The notes beneath the pieces were generated by a model, which was given only the letters and a program-made list of their open reading frames with translations, did not search any database and was not told where the DNA came from. Position numbers and translations under genes: made by a program. From NCBI GenBank assembly GCA_004794655.1, contig SMMW01000001.1, forward strand, positions 15,801,001-15,865,000: a stretch of DNA of 64,000 nucleotides, given 5' to 3'. Source of the stretch: Marisa cornuarietis (Eukaryota > Mollusca > Gastropoda > Architaenioglossa > Ampullariidae). Positions 1 through 12,555 of this stretch are shown here, in pieces; positions within the stretch are counted from its first letter, which is position 1; every line of letters starts with the position of its first letter.

Positions 1-235
1 AAGAACTGGTCAAACACGAAGCGGATGAGACCTGATACAACAGCACGAAATGTTGACAATAACAATGACCAACTTTATTTGTCCCAGTGGGCAATTTGAA
101 TATGGGAATGTGCTCTAGTTCAAAAATGAAGAAGAAAAAAAGAAAGAAAAACAAATGGGCAAGTAGCATATATCATATACATATATATATATAGATAAAA
201 AAAATTACAAGGAAATCAAGTATGCACCTAAAACA

Positions 236-236
<1 letters not shown>

Positions 237-279
<43 letters not shown>
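237..279. repeat. CA dinucleotide microsatellite
   Basis: Uninterrupted CA repeat of 43 bases, followed by a short imperfect TACACACACA extension. Confidence 0.97.
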
Positions 280-281
<2 letters not shown>

Positions 282-1662
282 ACACACACATCGTTGACAA
301 TTCATCTAAGATTGAGTAACTGGACTGCAGATGGCACAAATGATTTTAGGTGGATATCGATGCGAAGGAAAGAAATGTTAAAAAGAAAGTCATCAACATC
401 CATGCAGCTTACCAAAGTATGATCATAGACAACAGATTTCTGATTGTTGTTGTATATGAATATATATTGTTCGTCACCGAAACGTCTGAAGCAGACACGT
501 TGATGTAAAACTTAATCCCACGTTCATTACATCTTTAAAAAATGTTTTATAACAGTTACCATGATGCACAGCAGCTGTTAAAGTATACAAAACAAACAAA
601 TTACGGGCAAACAAATGAAGTGGCAGGCTTGTGCTCGTAGATGAAACCTCAATTCTCTGTCCACTCAAAACTGGAAAAAGGGGAAAGTCACAGAGAGTCC
701 AGAAACATGAACCCGAACGAATTTGTAAATTCACAAGCTGAGGACGAAAGCAGAAGAGAACGTGGACAAAACACAAAAGGCTCTCACAGTTACACCAAAG
801 AGAACTGTTGGCCAGGGTACATCCCTCAAGAAGAAGATACTGATTGTATTATGTTCTCAACCACTTTTTCCTGTTAAGCTTCCATTTCCAGAAGTTATGA
901 TTCAAAGAAATACTTTGCCATGTTATGACAGTAAGGTATTATATTTCTTCTCGTACTTAATGTGTAAAAATCTGAATAACTTTTATTTCCACGCTTAATC
1001 GTTTAGAGAAAATTCTTCCTTTTAATGTTGCGATTTACGGCAGTTAAAAATCAAAGGTAATAAACCCGTTCACTGGCATGTTCAAACTGGTCTGTCAGAA
1101 GTTTGCGCGTACAGTTTTGCAGGTCTGGGAGCAAAACAAAGCTGCGATGGACATCAAATATGAGTGGATGTAGTAGAAAAGCTGTAGAAAAACGTGAGGA
1201 AGGTAATTCCAACGATTATTGTTGGCTTCTCTGGAAAACTCTTACAAAAAAACTTGCATTTTGATGCAACCAGGTGCGCCATCTACGTAACAAAGCCGAC
1301 ACGATTCATACAAGGAATCTGCCGCCAGCAAACAAAGGAGTTCACCGACGAATTAATTTCAAGATCATTGCGATAAAGCCGCACAGTTCTTGGTCCTGCG
1401 AACCTGAATGACCTGTCGCTGTTGGATAAACACACCACCCCGCACCTACGACTCCGAATTCGAGCGAGCTGGTGGGAACTGAGTCAGTACCTGTCGGCTC
1501 ACGACATCGTAGGCCTAAAGTATGCATATCATAGACGAAAAGCAAACAAACAAAAACACAAGCTAATCCATAAGTAGTCTCATATGTCTCGTAAGATGAG
1601 CGATCCGCCTGATTTTTCATTTCTTCTTTATTCTCTCTTCTTTATTGTTTGTCTTTCTTTTA

Positions 1663-1737
<75 letters not shown>
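1663..1737. repeat. CTGT tetranucleotide microsatellite
   Basis: About 18 perfect GTCT units. The same motif on the opposite strand forms long arrays at 45889-45960 and 57534-57589. Confidence 0.97.
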
Positions 1738-2517
1738 GTCAAGAACCAGAAGCAAGCCTTCCGATGACGTCCTTATGACCAACTCTAGATTTAATCTCGT
1801 TCTCTTAATCTGACCCCAACAATGTATTCCGTTTAACCTTGCGGTCTATCCCTCCGTTTGTCTTCCTTTGTCCTCGTCTGACGGTGGAACCTAGAGATTC
1901 CACGCGCCAGTAAATAGCAACAAGTACAGCGGCACAAGTCCAAGTCCCAGCGACACTGAGCAGGAACTTCTGTCTTCCATGACAGCCCTCAGTAACTGCA
2001 CTGCAGCTGGCAGGTATGGAATAATTTCTCATTGATTTCTCATAGGTGTATCTATATTTATCGTAAACACGGAGAAAACAATTATCTTAAACGTTTGTTT
2101 TATAGCCGTGATTTATAGATTGATAGTTATGTATATTTTCAGCAATGGGAGAATTTTATGACTTCGATCTGTAAAACAGGTTAAACAATTTTTTTTCATG
2201 TCTCATCAGTCAGGAATTACATTCATCAACATTTCTGGTCAGTAAAAATAACCAAAATAAATGTTTATCCGACAACCATCCTTTTTTATTTATTACGGCA
2301 TTCAGATGTTTACTTAATAACCTAGGCCACAAGGTACTTGAACTGCAAGTAAAGAGTAAAAATGCTGCAATTGGAATTTCTCATCTGACAAAACCACAAC
2401 AATACTGTAGGGATAATGTATGTATGCTATGTTATAGATCTATACTGGTTTATATATGTCGTGTGACTGCTCAGGTATCACTATATAAGCAAGACACAGA
2501 CGTACATACAGAGACAG

Positions 2518-2735
2518 GGGGCCCCGGGTAGTGTAGTGGTTAAAACACTCACATGTCACCACTGCAGTGGGCGGCTCTAGGTTCAGATCTCGTCTCGGGA
2601 CACTCTCTGTATGTGACACCTGGACGCCGGGAGTTTTCTCCGGGTACTCCGGTTTCCTCCCCCTCTCCCCCCCCCCATAGTGCGAAATCACAGCAAGGTG
2701 GAAGCACTTTCCAACTAAATAAACCAACCACCCAA
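2518..2735 (+). mobile_element. tRNA-derived SINE with conserved central core
   Basis: The head is tRNA-like, with a polymerase III A box in TAGTGTAGTGGTTAA (from about 2529) and a B box GGTTCAGATCTC (from 2580). The central part contains TTTTCTCCGGGTACTCCGG, a core seen in SINEs of many marine invertebrates. The 3' part has CATAGTG and GCACTTTCCAA before an AACCAACC-rich tail. A diverged relative lies at 37222-37410. Confidence 0.8.
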
Positions 2736-2984
2736 CCACACTCAGGGACAGGCAAGCGTGTAGACAGCAGGCGGCCGGCCGACCAGACAGACACACTGGC
2801 AGATAAACTCAGATAAACCGCGTGCTAGTTAAACCAGTAAGCTAGTAAACCAAAAAGTCAGACTGTATTTTACCCCACCTAGTCAACCATTATGCCGTCA
2901 AAACCGGTTGTTACCAGCCAGGATGTCTTCATTTGATCATTGTTTCCTTGACATTAAAACCGACATTAACTAAGTACTTTACAA

Positions 2985-3235
2985 CTGATGTAGATAATGG
3001 AATAATTATTGATAAAAACTAGATAATTTACTTCTGATCAGAAAAAAGAAAAATTACTGCTGATATTACTTATCGACTGTATACATTATTACTGATATCA
3101 CTCATAATTAGTGATATATTTTATTACTGAAAATAAAAATCTACTACATACTTTAAGAATCTACTTTATTACTGATGTAGATACGTTATTACTTACATTA
3201 ACTAGATACCTTATTACTGATGTTAAATAGACACA
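2985..3235. repeat. AT-rich degenerate repeat built on TTATTACTGAT
   Basis: TTATTACT(GA/TA) recurs at 3086, 3121, 3166, 3186 and 3211, often near ACTAGATA or GATGTAGAT. The spacing is irregular (20-45 bp). No gene features are visible between 2740 and 3600. Confidence 0.55.
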
Positions 3236-3600
3236 ACGCTTGCCTCCGTTATTATTGTTTTTTTTTTTTAATAGCTACGAGATTGTTGAGGTTATCTCGA
3301 TAATTAGAGGTATTAAGCACCTGCTTATCTCTGATTGATTGTTACTGATATTTAGTAAATTAACTACAGCGTTAAATACTACAGGACTAGTTGGCTTCCA
3401 CAGTTACTCAGTCAAGCAGGAACTGAGGTCAGAACGCACGTGCAAACAGCGTCAGCGCCATTCAAATAAAAACTGACTTTTACCAGATCCGATTCACTGT
3501 TCGAAGCTGCTCAGGCGATCACATTCCTGATGAGGAAATGAACTGAGGCAGATACTGAACAAAACCCACATCCATTTAGACTTACTGGTAACCCACTGTC

Positions 3601-3783
3601 ATGGCGGTGACGTGGCGACGCCCAGTGCAGCTGTACGGGCCGGACCGCACCCAGCGACTACAGGCCCGGCAGCTGCAGGCCAGACTACAGCAGAGCCACG
3701 TCCTGCGGGATGACGACTACAACTTGACGCATCACCATACGCAGGATGCCGCCTGGCACACCTCCTCCGCCATTGCCTTTCCT
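3601..3783 (+). CDS. Exon 1 (start codon) of the SAXO/TEX45-like gene
   Basis: The ATG at 3601 opens 61 codons beginning MAVTWRRPVQLYG and ending SSAIAFP, then a strong donor (CCT|GTAAGC). The segment is GC-rich (CTG, CAG, GAC codons) against an AT-rich upstream flank. Phase 0 at its end. A TG microsatellite starts about 10 bases into the intron. No upstream in-frame ATG or recognised core promoter was seen; a 5' UTR exon could lie further upstream. Confidence 0.72.
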
Positions 3784-5454
3784 GTAAGCGGAGTGTGTGT
3801 GTGTGTGTGTGTGCCGGGATGTAACCGTATGTATGTTTCTTTAAGAAAGAAAAACATATAAAAGACAAGGATGTGAAAAAGGAATATTTAGAAATGATCA
3901 GTGTATTACCTAGATATGTAGAGTAAGTAAGGTCAAGGTAGCAGGCAGTCAAAGTAACTGACATCATGTAGAGAGTCGTGAATAGCTCAGCCCTCCTCCT
4001 GTCTTCCTGTTTGACAGGGCCAGAAACTGGACAGGAGTGTCTCTACTTCCAGCATGAGGCAGGTGAGTAGTCACCCGTTTCGCCACTGATAATAATTTTG
4101 GTCAGCTCGCTGCAAAGCATCTTGCAGCTGCAAAGCTCTTTCGAAAAGCTGTTATCTCCCTTTTTGCCCAAGACCAGTTATCTCCCTTTTCGCCCAAAGA
4201 CCAGTTATCTCCCTTTTTTGTGCAAAACAACTGCTGTCTCCCTTTCAGTTCTTTTTCTTGTCACGTTTGTTATATACAGTTTGTGTCATGGTTGCTGCTC
4301 CCGTAACTGTACGACAGAACTTGAAGGTCGAAAATGACTACCATCGTATGCTTGTTTATTATTTATTTTCGAGAATTTGTTGGTATGCAGCACGATCATC
4401 ACTTCAAGCTGGGGAACGATAGCGGCGACTTTGTTCCACCCAACACCTACAGAGAGAGCGTCACCAGAGGCGACTTCGATATGAAACCGACAACAAAGGT
4501 GTACACCATAACATTTGTGATATCTTATAGATACATCACAAACATCACAACGTCTCAGCCAGTAGAGCCAACTAACCAAAGTGCCACTGACACGTGCTGG
4601 TTTAGCTAACTCAACCGGACCCAACAAGACTGTCTTTCCTTTAAGACTGCAATAACACACGTATTACTCGTGCAGTACATTCGCTTAAGAATGCCTGTTA
4701 TTTAACATTGTGACGAACCCTGGCTTTCTTCTTGCAGACGAAAGTAATCCATGCAGACAAGACCATCCGCTGGCCAGTAAGTCGTTGTCACTACTGAAAA
4801 ACACTTATGTCTGAGGACCCCCTTCAGAGAACTAATAATAAGTTAATAATCACTTTCTCCCTTACTTTTACTTCCTGTTTTGAGTCAAAACGACTTCAGA
4901 AACTATAATTCATTACAAATTGTGGAGAAAAGTTAACATTTAATGCGTTAAAGCGTTAATTTATAACGGTATTGGTCACAGGTTGCCATACAAGATTTAC
5001 TTATACGCATGATGTGCGTTTATATCAAATTCAGAACTATTAATTTCCATTTTGGTAAGGTCATAGCACCACAGGCCAACCCAGAAAGACATTCTAGAAG
5101 TTCAGAGTACACCAGTACCTTCTCCGTCTTACAGGTATGCTTCCAGTATACAGTTATAAATAGATTTCATCCCAGGAGTATGCCGGTAGAGTGAGTACAT
5201 GTGTAAGCAGGATACCTGGCAGGTGAAAAAAGGGAGATGACGGACGCAAGGGATGTCTGACAAGAAGTGGGAATAACACGTGACCATAAACACATACACT
5301 CACTTGCTTCAACACGTGCAATCAACATGTGTGTTCTGTCGAACGTTTCTTCCTTTACCCACAAAATTGTCTGCTAACGGGAACTGTGAATATGAACACC
5401 CAAGCAAACCCTTTAAATCAATCATTAAAGCAATATAGAAAATGACACTATTAG

Positions 5455-5494
<40 letters not shown>

Positions 5495-7147
5495 TCAATC
5501 TCAAAACGCACAGAGATCCCTACACACGGGTAAAGACTATTTCTTTCTGTTCCCAGAACCGTGAATGCAGTGCACCCACCTTTCCGAAAGTCAACACTTT
5601 CAAGATGGCGCTGCCTCTTGACCCCACCCGTTTTCACGTTCAGCGGGGCTCCCAGTTTCAACTCGGGTGCGAGCAGCAAAGGTGACTGATCTCATCGAAT
5701 TCTCCTCCCTCGCACTTTTACTTGACTGGCATCTAATGTCCTACTGAATCTTTAATTTGGTCTAAAGTATGCTTCTAGCTGTTTTTCTCTAAAAAATAAA
5801 TAAATAATAAATTCATGCACGCACCCATGGACGTATGCACGCAAGCAACTTTTTTTCCGTCTACAAAAGCACAGATGGAAGGAAATGTAAACAAAATTCA
5901 GATGTACAAACTATACAGAAAGTCAAAGTGTGTGAAGGTAGAAAATACCTCATTTTTTGTAAACAACAGCAGCAACGTGAGCGAAATACAGAGGGCGTAT
6001 GGAAAAGCGACGTCTGCAGGGAATACAACACACACCTTGGCAGTTGGTGACGAGAGGCGGAAATTCAAACTACAGGAACTGGCCTCCTCGATCTTCCGAC
6101 CTGGAGACAACAACAACACGGGCATGTAACCTGTGTCCTGAACATATTTTATACAAATATCTTCTAAATTATACAAAGATGGTGACTTTGTCTCAGGATT
6201 TTTATTCGAAACATCAGCATATTTACAGATACATAGCGTGTGTAGCATTTCCCAACTTGACAGCTTACAGATGTATTACAACTTGTCCAGGAACACAGGC
6301 AATGATGGTGATAATCATTATTAGTGACGTATCGGTGTTTTTCAGTTCTGGAAACAATGCTACTTTAGTTGAAGAGGATATAATGTTTAAAAAAGGAATG
6401 GGTGTATGCGTAACAGCTAATTAACTCGTTTCGTTTGTGTTTCGGATGTATAGCGGGTGACATGCACACAACGGCCATGATCGACTACGGGCCTATGACC
6501 AGACCCCAAGGTGAAATGCTGGGCACGGAAAGTGGACAGGCGCAGACACGTGCGCACTTTCAGGTAATCTGCTATTCAGTTCTCACTGAACTCTGCAATT
6601 ATATACTGATATCATGTTGAAGATATTGGTCTCTCAAGTGCCTTTAATCCGTCTACACTTGCCAAAAGTGACCAGCGATGGGTCACATAAGTGTGCATAT
6701 CTGTGTTCCAAACAAATACCAATATATGCACAGGGTGAAGTAACTCTGAGTACTTTATTGTATCAGAAATAAGAAAATGTCAGAAATAAGTAAATGACTC
6801 GTGCAGCAATGCTGTCCAGGACAGTCCTGTTGCTTTTCGTAAATATTTACAAAAACAATTTTTTAAGCCCTTCGAGGGATGTCTAAAATGAGTCACCACT
6901 ACTACTACTACTGCTAATAATAAAATTCCGTTTTATTTTTTGATATATTGATTTGCGGGGTTGTAAGTACCGGATATGGATTTCTTAAACAATAATATCG
7001 CTTTACCAATCTATTGGAAACTGGTTGACAGTTGGGATTTGATCCAGAGCAGAAGAGTTCCATGTACGACAAAGACTATGAGTTGTCAGCATTGGCGACA
7101 CGTTCTGTGCCGAAGTTACATCCACCACCAGACGCTGGCCACGTGAG

Positions 7148-7206
<59 letters not shown>

Positions 7207-10200
7207 ACAAGTACAAGTACACAATCTTTGTCATCATTTTCTCATGAACAAGTATGCGCATGAGCTGAGAGGAAGAAGAGGGAGTGGGAGCAAGAGACTG
7301 TTTCGCAACATCAGTCCTTATTAATCATGTACCCACATGATAAACAGCTCAGTCTTGGCCTTACATCTGTAAACACTTGACTTGACAGTTTTACTTACAC
7401 CTGTCAATAGCCTCATTTTCTACTCATGTTTGTCAGCAGGTTTTGCAGAAGGACGACGAATACCGAAACTTACCGAAGACGTCCCAGAGACACCACTTTA
7501 TGAAGCCCACGCCTCTTGAATCGTCTGTGAACGCAGTCAGTGCATTCATTTGTTTTTTTCTGTTAAATGTAATTGACGGATAATGTTTGAAAAAACACAG
7601 AGCACAGGTAAGTATGTGGTCACACAAAGAAAAATACAAAGACTTCAAAACGACTTTTGAGTTTGTAAACTTGCTGTATGCAAGAAAAGAAAGAGAGAGA
7701 AACTAGAGAAAGGTTCATTAAACATCCTTTTCTTTCCATCCACTGCCAAAGGGTGTCCCGAAGAACAGACTTCGCAACTCCGACGACAGCATCATCTTGT
7801 CATGTGACACGTCCAGGCATGCGCAGGATAGGCAGTTGTCACGTAAGTCAATGTCCACGGGCCGGGCACTGGAATCGTCTCTCGGTGTTAGTTGAATGGG
7901 GCGGAGGGGGGGATAGACAGCAGGAAGCAGTCGCTTGAACTCATAACACAGACCTTCTTTAGCTGACTGCTACAGTTAGCCTTTCATCTAGCCACTGAAG
8001 ACCAGCTGCACGTGATCCCAGCACAACTTGCTAGGCTCTTCTGGATTTTATAGACAAATGTATAGGGAGATACTCATCATGTAGATATATGTAAGGGAGG
8101 GTTTATCTTCACAACGTGTTTAACAGATTTTGAGATTTGGTTTGTGTCGACTTTTGCAGTGTCTCATTCTGATTACCAAAGGCCACCACCCAGTTACCGG
8201 CCTTCAACTTTGAAGCAAGCCTTTAAAGTTCCCTTTCTGCATACCAAAATACCACTGCCATACTCCCAGCCTGCTAGAGAAAGTGAAACAGCAGTGAGTG
8301 GTTCATCATTACAATGCAGTTACCGCGTATGCTCACGAGCTCTCTGGAAATTCGCTCTTTCTGTTCTCCTTAGCACATGTCACCTGGCACTGCCAAGTAA
8401 TAGTAACGAAGGATAACATCTTAATCTTAATTTCGAGAATCCAGAACTGTATGTTTCTGTCCAGTAAACAATGCATTCATAAAATGATGCGATCCATTTT
8501 ATACTTTATGATTTGTAAGATTCGCTACTTTCTGACACTAGAGGCTTCAAGTGAAATTTTGTAAAAATGAATAAATTTCTCCCCCTCCTTCTTCTTCCTC
8601 ACCTCCAAATCACATATGTGCTCTTATTTATACGTACACACCAATACACACACACACACACACAATAGCACAACATATGATTCACGTCTGTGATTACACT
8701 GTGATCTAGGTGACTGCACTTTGCGCATTACGAAATATACATGACTACTACGTGACTGCACGTACGAATTACGGGACTTCTTCTTATTATTATTCCTTTT
8801 CGCCCCCAGTGGAGCATAGGGCTGCAACTACACCACGCCAGCGAACCCGGTTCTGGGCCTCCCTCCCCAGTTGGGTCCATGTCATTCCAGCTGCCTCCGC
8901 CTCGCCGTGGACCGATCTTCTCCACGTCTGTCTGGGTCTCCCAACCCTGCGTCTCCCCTGTGGGTTCCAGTCCAGAGCTTGTCGTGTTAGATTTTCGGCC
9001 GGCTTTCGCAGGGTGTGGCCGATCCAGCCCCACTTTCGCTTCTTGATGTCTTGGCTGGCAGGTTTCTGGTTGGCTCTCTCCCACAGGTATGCATTGGAGA
9101 TTCTCTCGGGCCATCTGATGTTGAAAATGTGCCGCAGACATCTGTTTATGAATGTTTGAATCTTCCTGGTGATGTTGTTTGTTACACGCCATGTCTCAGA
9201 CCCATATAGAAGGACAGATTTTACGTTCGTATGAAAGATGCGGATCTTGGTATGTTGAGATAGTGCCTTGGAATTCCAGATGGGTCGCAGGATGTGGAAT
9301 GCTTGCCTGGCTTTATTTATTCTGCTTCTTACATCTTCATCAGCACCTCCATCTTTGGTGACTATGCTGCCTAGGTAGGTGAAGCGGTCAGTCTCTGTGA
9401 TACATTCCCCGTGTAGTTGAAGTGGGGCTTCTTGCTTGTTGTTGATCCGCATTACCTCTGTCTTCTTGATGTTGATTGTCAGGCCAGTTGTCGCTGCTTC
9501 TTCTGAGAGCCGAGTGAGCTTTGTCTGTGCATGTTGTTGCTTGTGGGACAGCAGGCTGATGTCGTCTGCAAAGTCGAGATCTTCAAGTTGCATGGCAAAG
9601 GTCCATTGAATGCCTGTGTTGCTGTTAGAGGTTGTTCTTCTCATGATCCAGTCTATGACGATCAGGAAGATTGTCGGCGAGAGCATGCAACCTTGCCTTA
9701 CTCCAGTCCTCACTGCAAAGGGGTCCGTCAGCTTCCCATTGTGGATCACCTGGCATGTCGAGTCCTCATACAGCTGTTGGATGATGGCAATGAACTTTGG
9801 TGGAAATCCGTAGTGCTGCATCAACTTCCAGATGGTCTCTCTGTCTACGGAGTCAAATGCCTTCTCAAAGTCCACAAGTGTCATGTATAGTGGGGACTGC
9901 CATTCGATGGACTGTTCAATAATGATTCGCAGTGTAGCAATATGGTCTGTGCATGATCTACCCTGCCGAAAGCCTGCCTGTTCTTGCCGCAGTCTCTTGT
10001 CTAGGGCATTCTTCAGTCTGTCCAGCATGATTCTGGTCAGCACCTTGCTGGGAATGGACAGTAGCATAATCCCACGCCAGTTGCTGCACTGGGTAAGGTC
10101 ACCTTTCTTGGGTAGCTTTACCAGATAGCCAAGTTTCCAGTCTGCTGGAACTTGCTCCTGCGTCCAAATTTTCTGCAGCAGGGGGTGTAGCATCTCTGCT

Positions 10201-12501
10201 GCGGCTGTTGGATTCGCCTTGAGTGCCTCTGCAGGAATGCCATCTGGGCCTGCCGCCTTACCAGTTTTCAGAGACTTGATGGCTTTGATGATTTCTGCCT
10301 TGGTTGGTGGGTTGGTGGGTTGGTGTTCACCTGGAGTTGCTCGGTGACTGGGGCAATGTCCAAAATTGTTGCTGGTGGTGGCCGGTTCAGTATTTCTTTA
10401 AAATGTTCTGCCCAGCGATATCTTTGTTCTGCATCCCCAGTAATGACGTTGCCATTTTTATTTTTTACTGGCCTGCATGCATTGATGTTTTTCCGTCCTG
10501 ACAGAGTTCTTGTAATTTCGTATAGTCTTTTCATGTTATTTTGCCCAGCTGCTTGTTCTGCCTCTTCTGTCATCCTGTGTGCGAACTGTCTCTTGTCGCC
10601 TCTTGCACTCTTCTTCACTTCTCGGTTCATCTCCCAGTACTTTGCTCTGAGCTCTTCTTTTTCCTGCTGGTCTTGACACTGGCTGATCTTCTGCTTCAGC
10701 TCTTTCCTTTCCTCTATCTTTTTCCAGGTCCCTATGCTCAGCCATTCCTTGTGTTGTTTCTGTTTCTTTCCCAGAACCCGTTTGCAGGCGGCCTTCCAGG
10801 TCTCCTGTAATCCTGTCCAGTGGTTGGCCACTGTTTCTTCAAAGAGTCCCTCCAGTGCCTCAAACCTGTTTTTGACTTCACAGTTGAACTCTTCTTGCTT
10901 CCTGCGATCTCTAAGAAACTGCACGTTGAACTTGTGGTGTGGTCTGTCTGATGACTCGTGGAAGGACCTCAGCTTTATCTTCAAAGTTGCTACAAGCAGG
11001 TGGTGGTCTGAGGCTGCATCTGCACCACGCCTTACCCTGACATCCAGCAGACTTCTTCTAAACTGTCGATTAATGGTGATGTGATCGATCTGGTTTTCTG
11101 TCTTTCCATCTGGTGAAGTCCAGGTGGTCTTGTGGATGGTTTTGTGAGGAAAGACTGTGCCTCCGATTACAAGGTCATTAAACAAGCAGAAGTCTGTGAA
11201 CAGCTCACCATTCTCATTGCAGTTGCCCACACCGTGCTTTCCCATTATGTGTTCTTTATCCGTGTTTTCATCTCCAACTTTGGCATTCATGTCGCCCATG
11301 ATGATCTTCAGGTCTCGTCTTGGAGTACGATCAACCAGCGCTTGTAGGGAGTTGTAAAAGTCCTCCTTCTCCTCTTTCTTTTGCTGCGTTGGTAGGTGCA
11401 TAGCACTGGATGATGGTCATCTTTCTTCCTTTGGAGTTGAACCGAGCTGCCATGAGTCGTGGCGAAACTGGTTCCCATGATATTAGTGCCCTTGCAGCCT
11501 CCTGTGTCATCAGTACTGCTACTCCTTGTGAGTGGTCATGGTCAGGGTCTTCATGTCCAGAGTAGATGATAGTCTCTCCTGACGAGAGTCTGGTCTGACC
11601 GCTACCATTCCATCTGGTCTCGCACAGGCCAAGGAGCTTGATGCCATAGTTCTTCATCTCCTGTGCTACCTGAGCTGATTTTCCTCTCTCGTATAGGGTT
11701 CTGATGTTCCAGGTCCCTATCCTGGTTTTTGCCTTGGCCGTAAGAAGATAGGTCGGCGAGCTGACTTCCCGAAGGCTTTCGCCAGCACGCGTCATAGGCC
11801 CCTCCAAAGAGGGATCTTCCCGTCCAGGGTCTCGTTGTGGTAGTGTTGTAGTTGTAGTTTCTGTAGCAAGGGTTGTTTTACAGGGTGGGGTTGCTAACCC
11901 CACGCCCAACCCTCCTCCTTCATCCGGGCTTGGGACCGGCAGGTTACCCGGGGGGTTTCCAGGCGGAGTTAATTACGGGACTACTAAGTGACATTTTGCA
12001 TTACGTGATGTACGAGACTGCTACGTGGTGTTCGCAGAACAACTACTCGGGCGTCTTGGCTGGAGGAGTTCACGCCATGGACCGTCGCCGCAGTCGCGAT
12101 GACGTGTGTCGTGAGCGCATACTGGACACCAAGGCGACTCACTTTGTAGTGGGCTACAATCAACCGGAGTTCACCTCTCACAACTCACTCACATTCCAAA
12201 GACGGGAAAATTCTGACAATTATGTAAGACCTTCAGGTAAGACCTTGTGCTCTTGTGTGTCTGTGCATGCGTGTGTTCGCGCGCGAGCTTGTGAATCTGT
12301 GCGTATGTGCGTGTGGTCTGCCTGCCTACCTTTTAAGCTGTGTGTTTATCATTTTGCAGAATCCATGTTGTCATCTGTATCCAGGCACCTGGGTTTCGCA
12401 TGTGTTTTTTTTATGTCCAAGATACATTTTCTTTTCTCCTTTATCTTTCACTTGCCGGTAGAAATCGAAGGCTAACCGAAAACCAAGAATGACTTTTAAA
12501 T

Positions 12502-12555
<54 letters not shown>

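Larger units (their letters stand above)
1..2516. other. Non-coding stretch upstream, microsatellites only
   Basis: AT-rich sequence with a CA array (237-279) and a long CTGT array (1663-1737). The short open frames here run through repeats or lack coding texture and splice partners. I see no gene. Confidence 0.5.
8779..11970 (-). mobile_element. Near-intact RTE-type non-LTR retrotransposon (LINE) inserted in intron 12
   Basis: The element is 3192 bp between perfect 12-bp direct repeats. On the minus strand it has a short GC-rich leader, one apurinic endonuclease plus reverse transcriptase reading frame broken twice, and no separate 3' UTR: the RT stop codon lies inside the AAT/AAG-rich tail that ends the element. 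Length, single frame, endonuclease-RT order and repeated tail are typical of the RTE clade, which copies itself by target-primed reverse transcription. It lies antisense to its host gene, the orientation usually tolerated in introns. The clean duplication and almost complete frame suggest a fairly recent insertion. Clade assignment is from layout and motifs, not a tree. Confidence 0.9.
8710..12030. repeat. Degenerate short tandem array interrupted by the LINE
   Basis: Units beginning GTGACT/GTGACA and running through CATTACG and GACT(A)CTAC occur at 8710, 8752 and (beyond the LINE) 11988, ending at GTGGTG 12025. With the LINE and one duplication copy removed, the units are about 42, 32 and 37 bp long and continuous. 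A similar GACTACGTA/CGCATAAT texture recurs at 18600-18730. Confidence 0.5.

Noticed and set aside
8710..11357. Many plus-strand frames of 60-150 codons
   Set aside because: They are antisense shadows of the minus-strand LINE endonuclease and reverse transcriptase.
11873..12475. 200-codon plus-strand frame spanning the LINE end and exon 13
   Set aside because: Only 12038-12236 has exon borders and repeat motifs. The start lies in the LINE leader and the end in intron 13.
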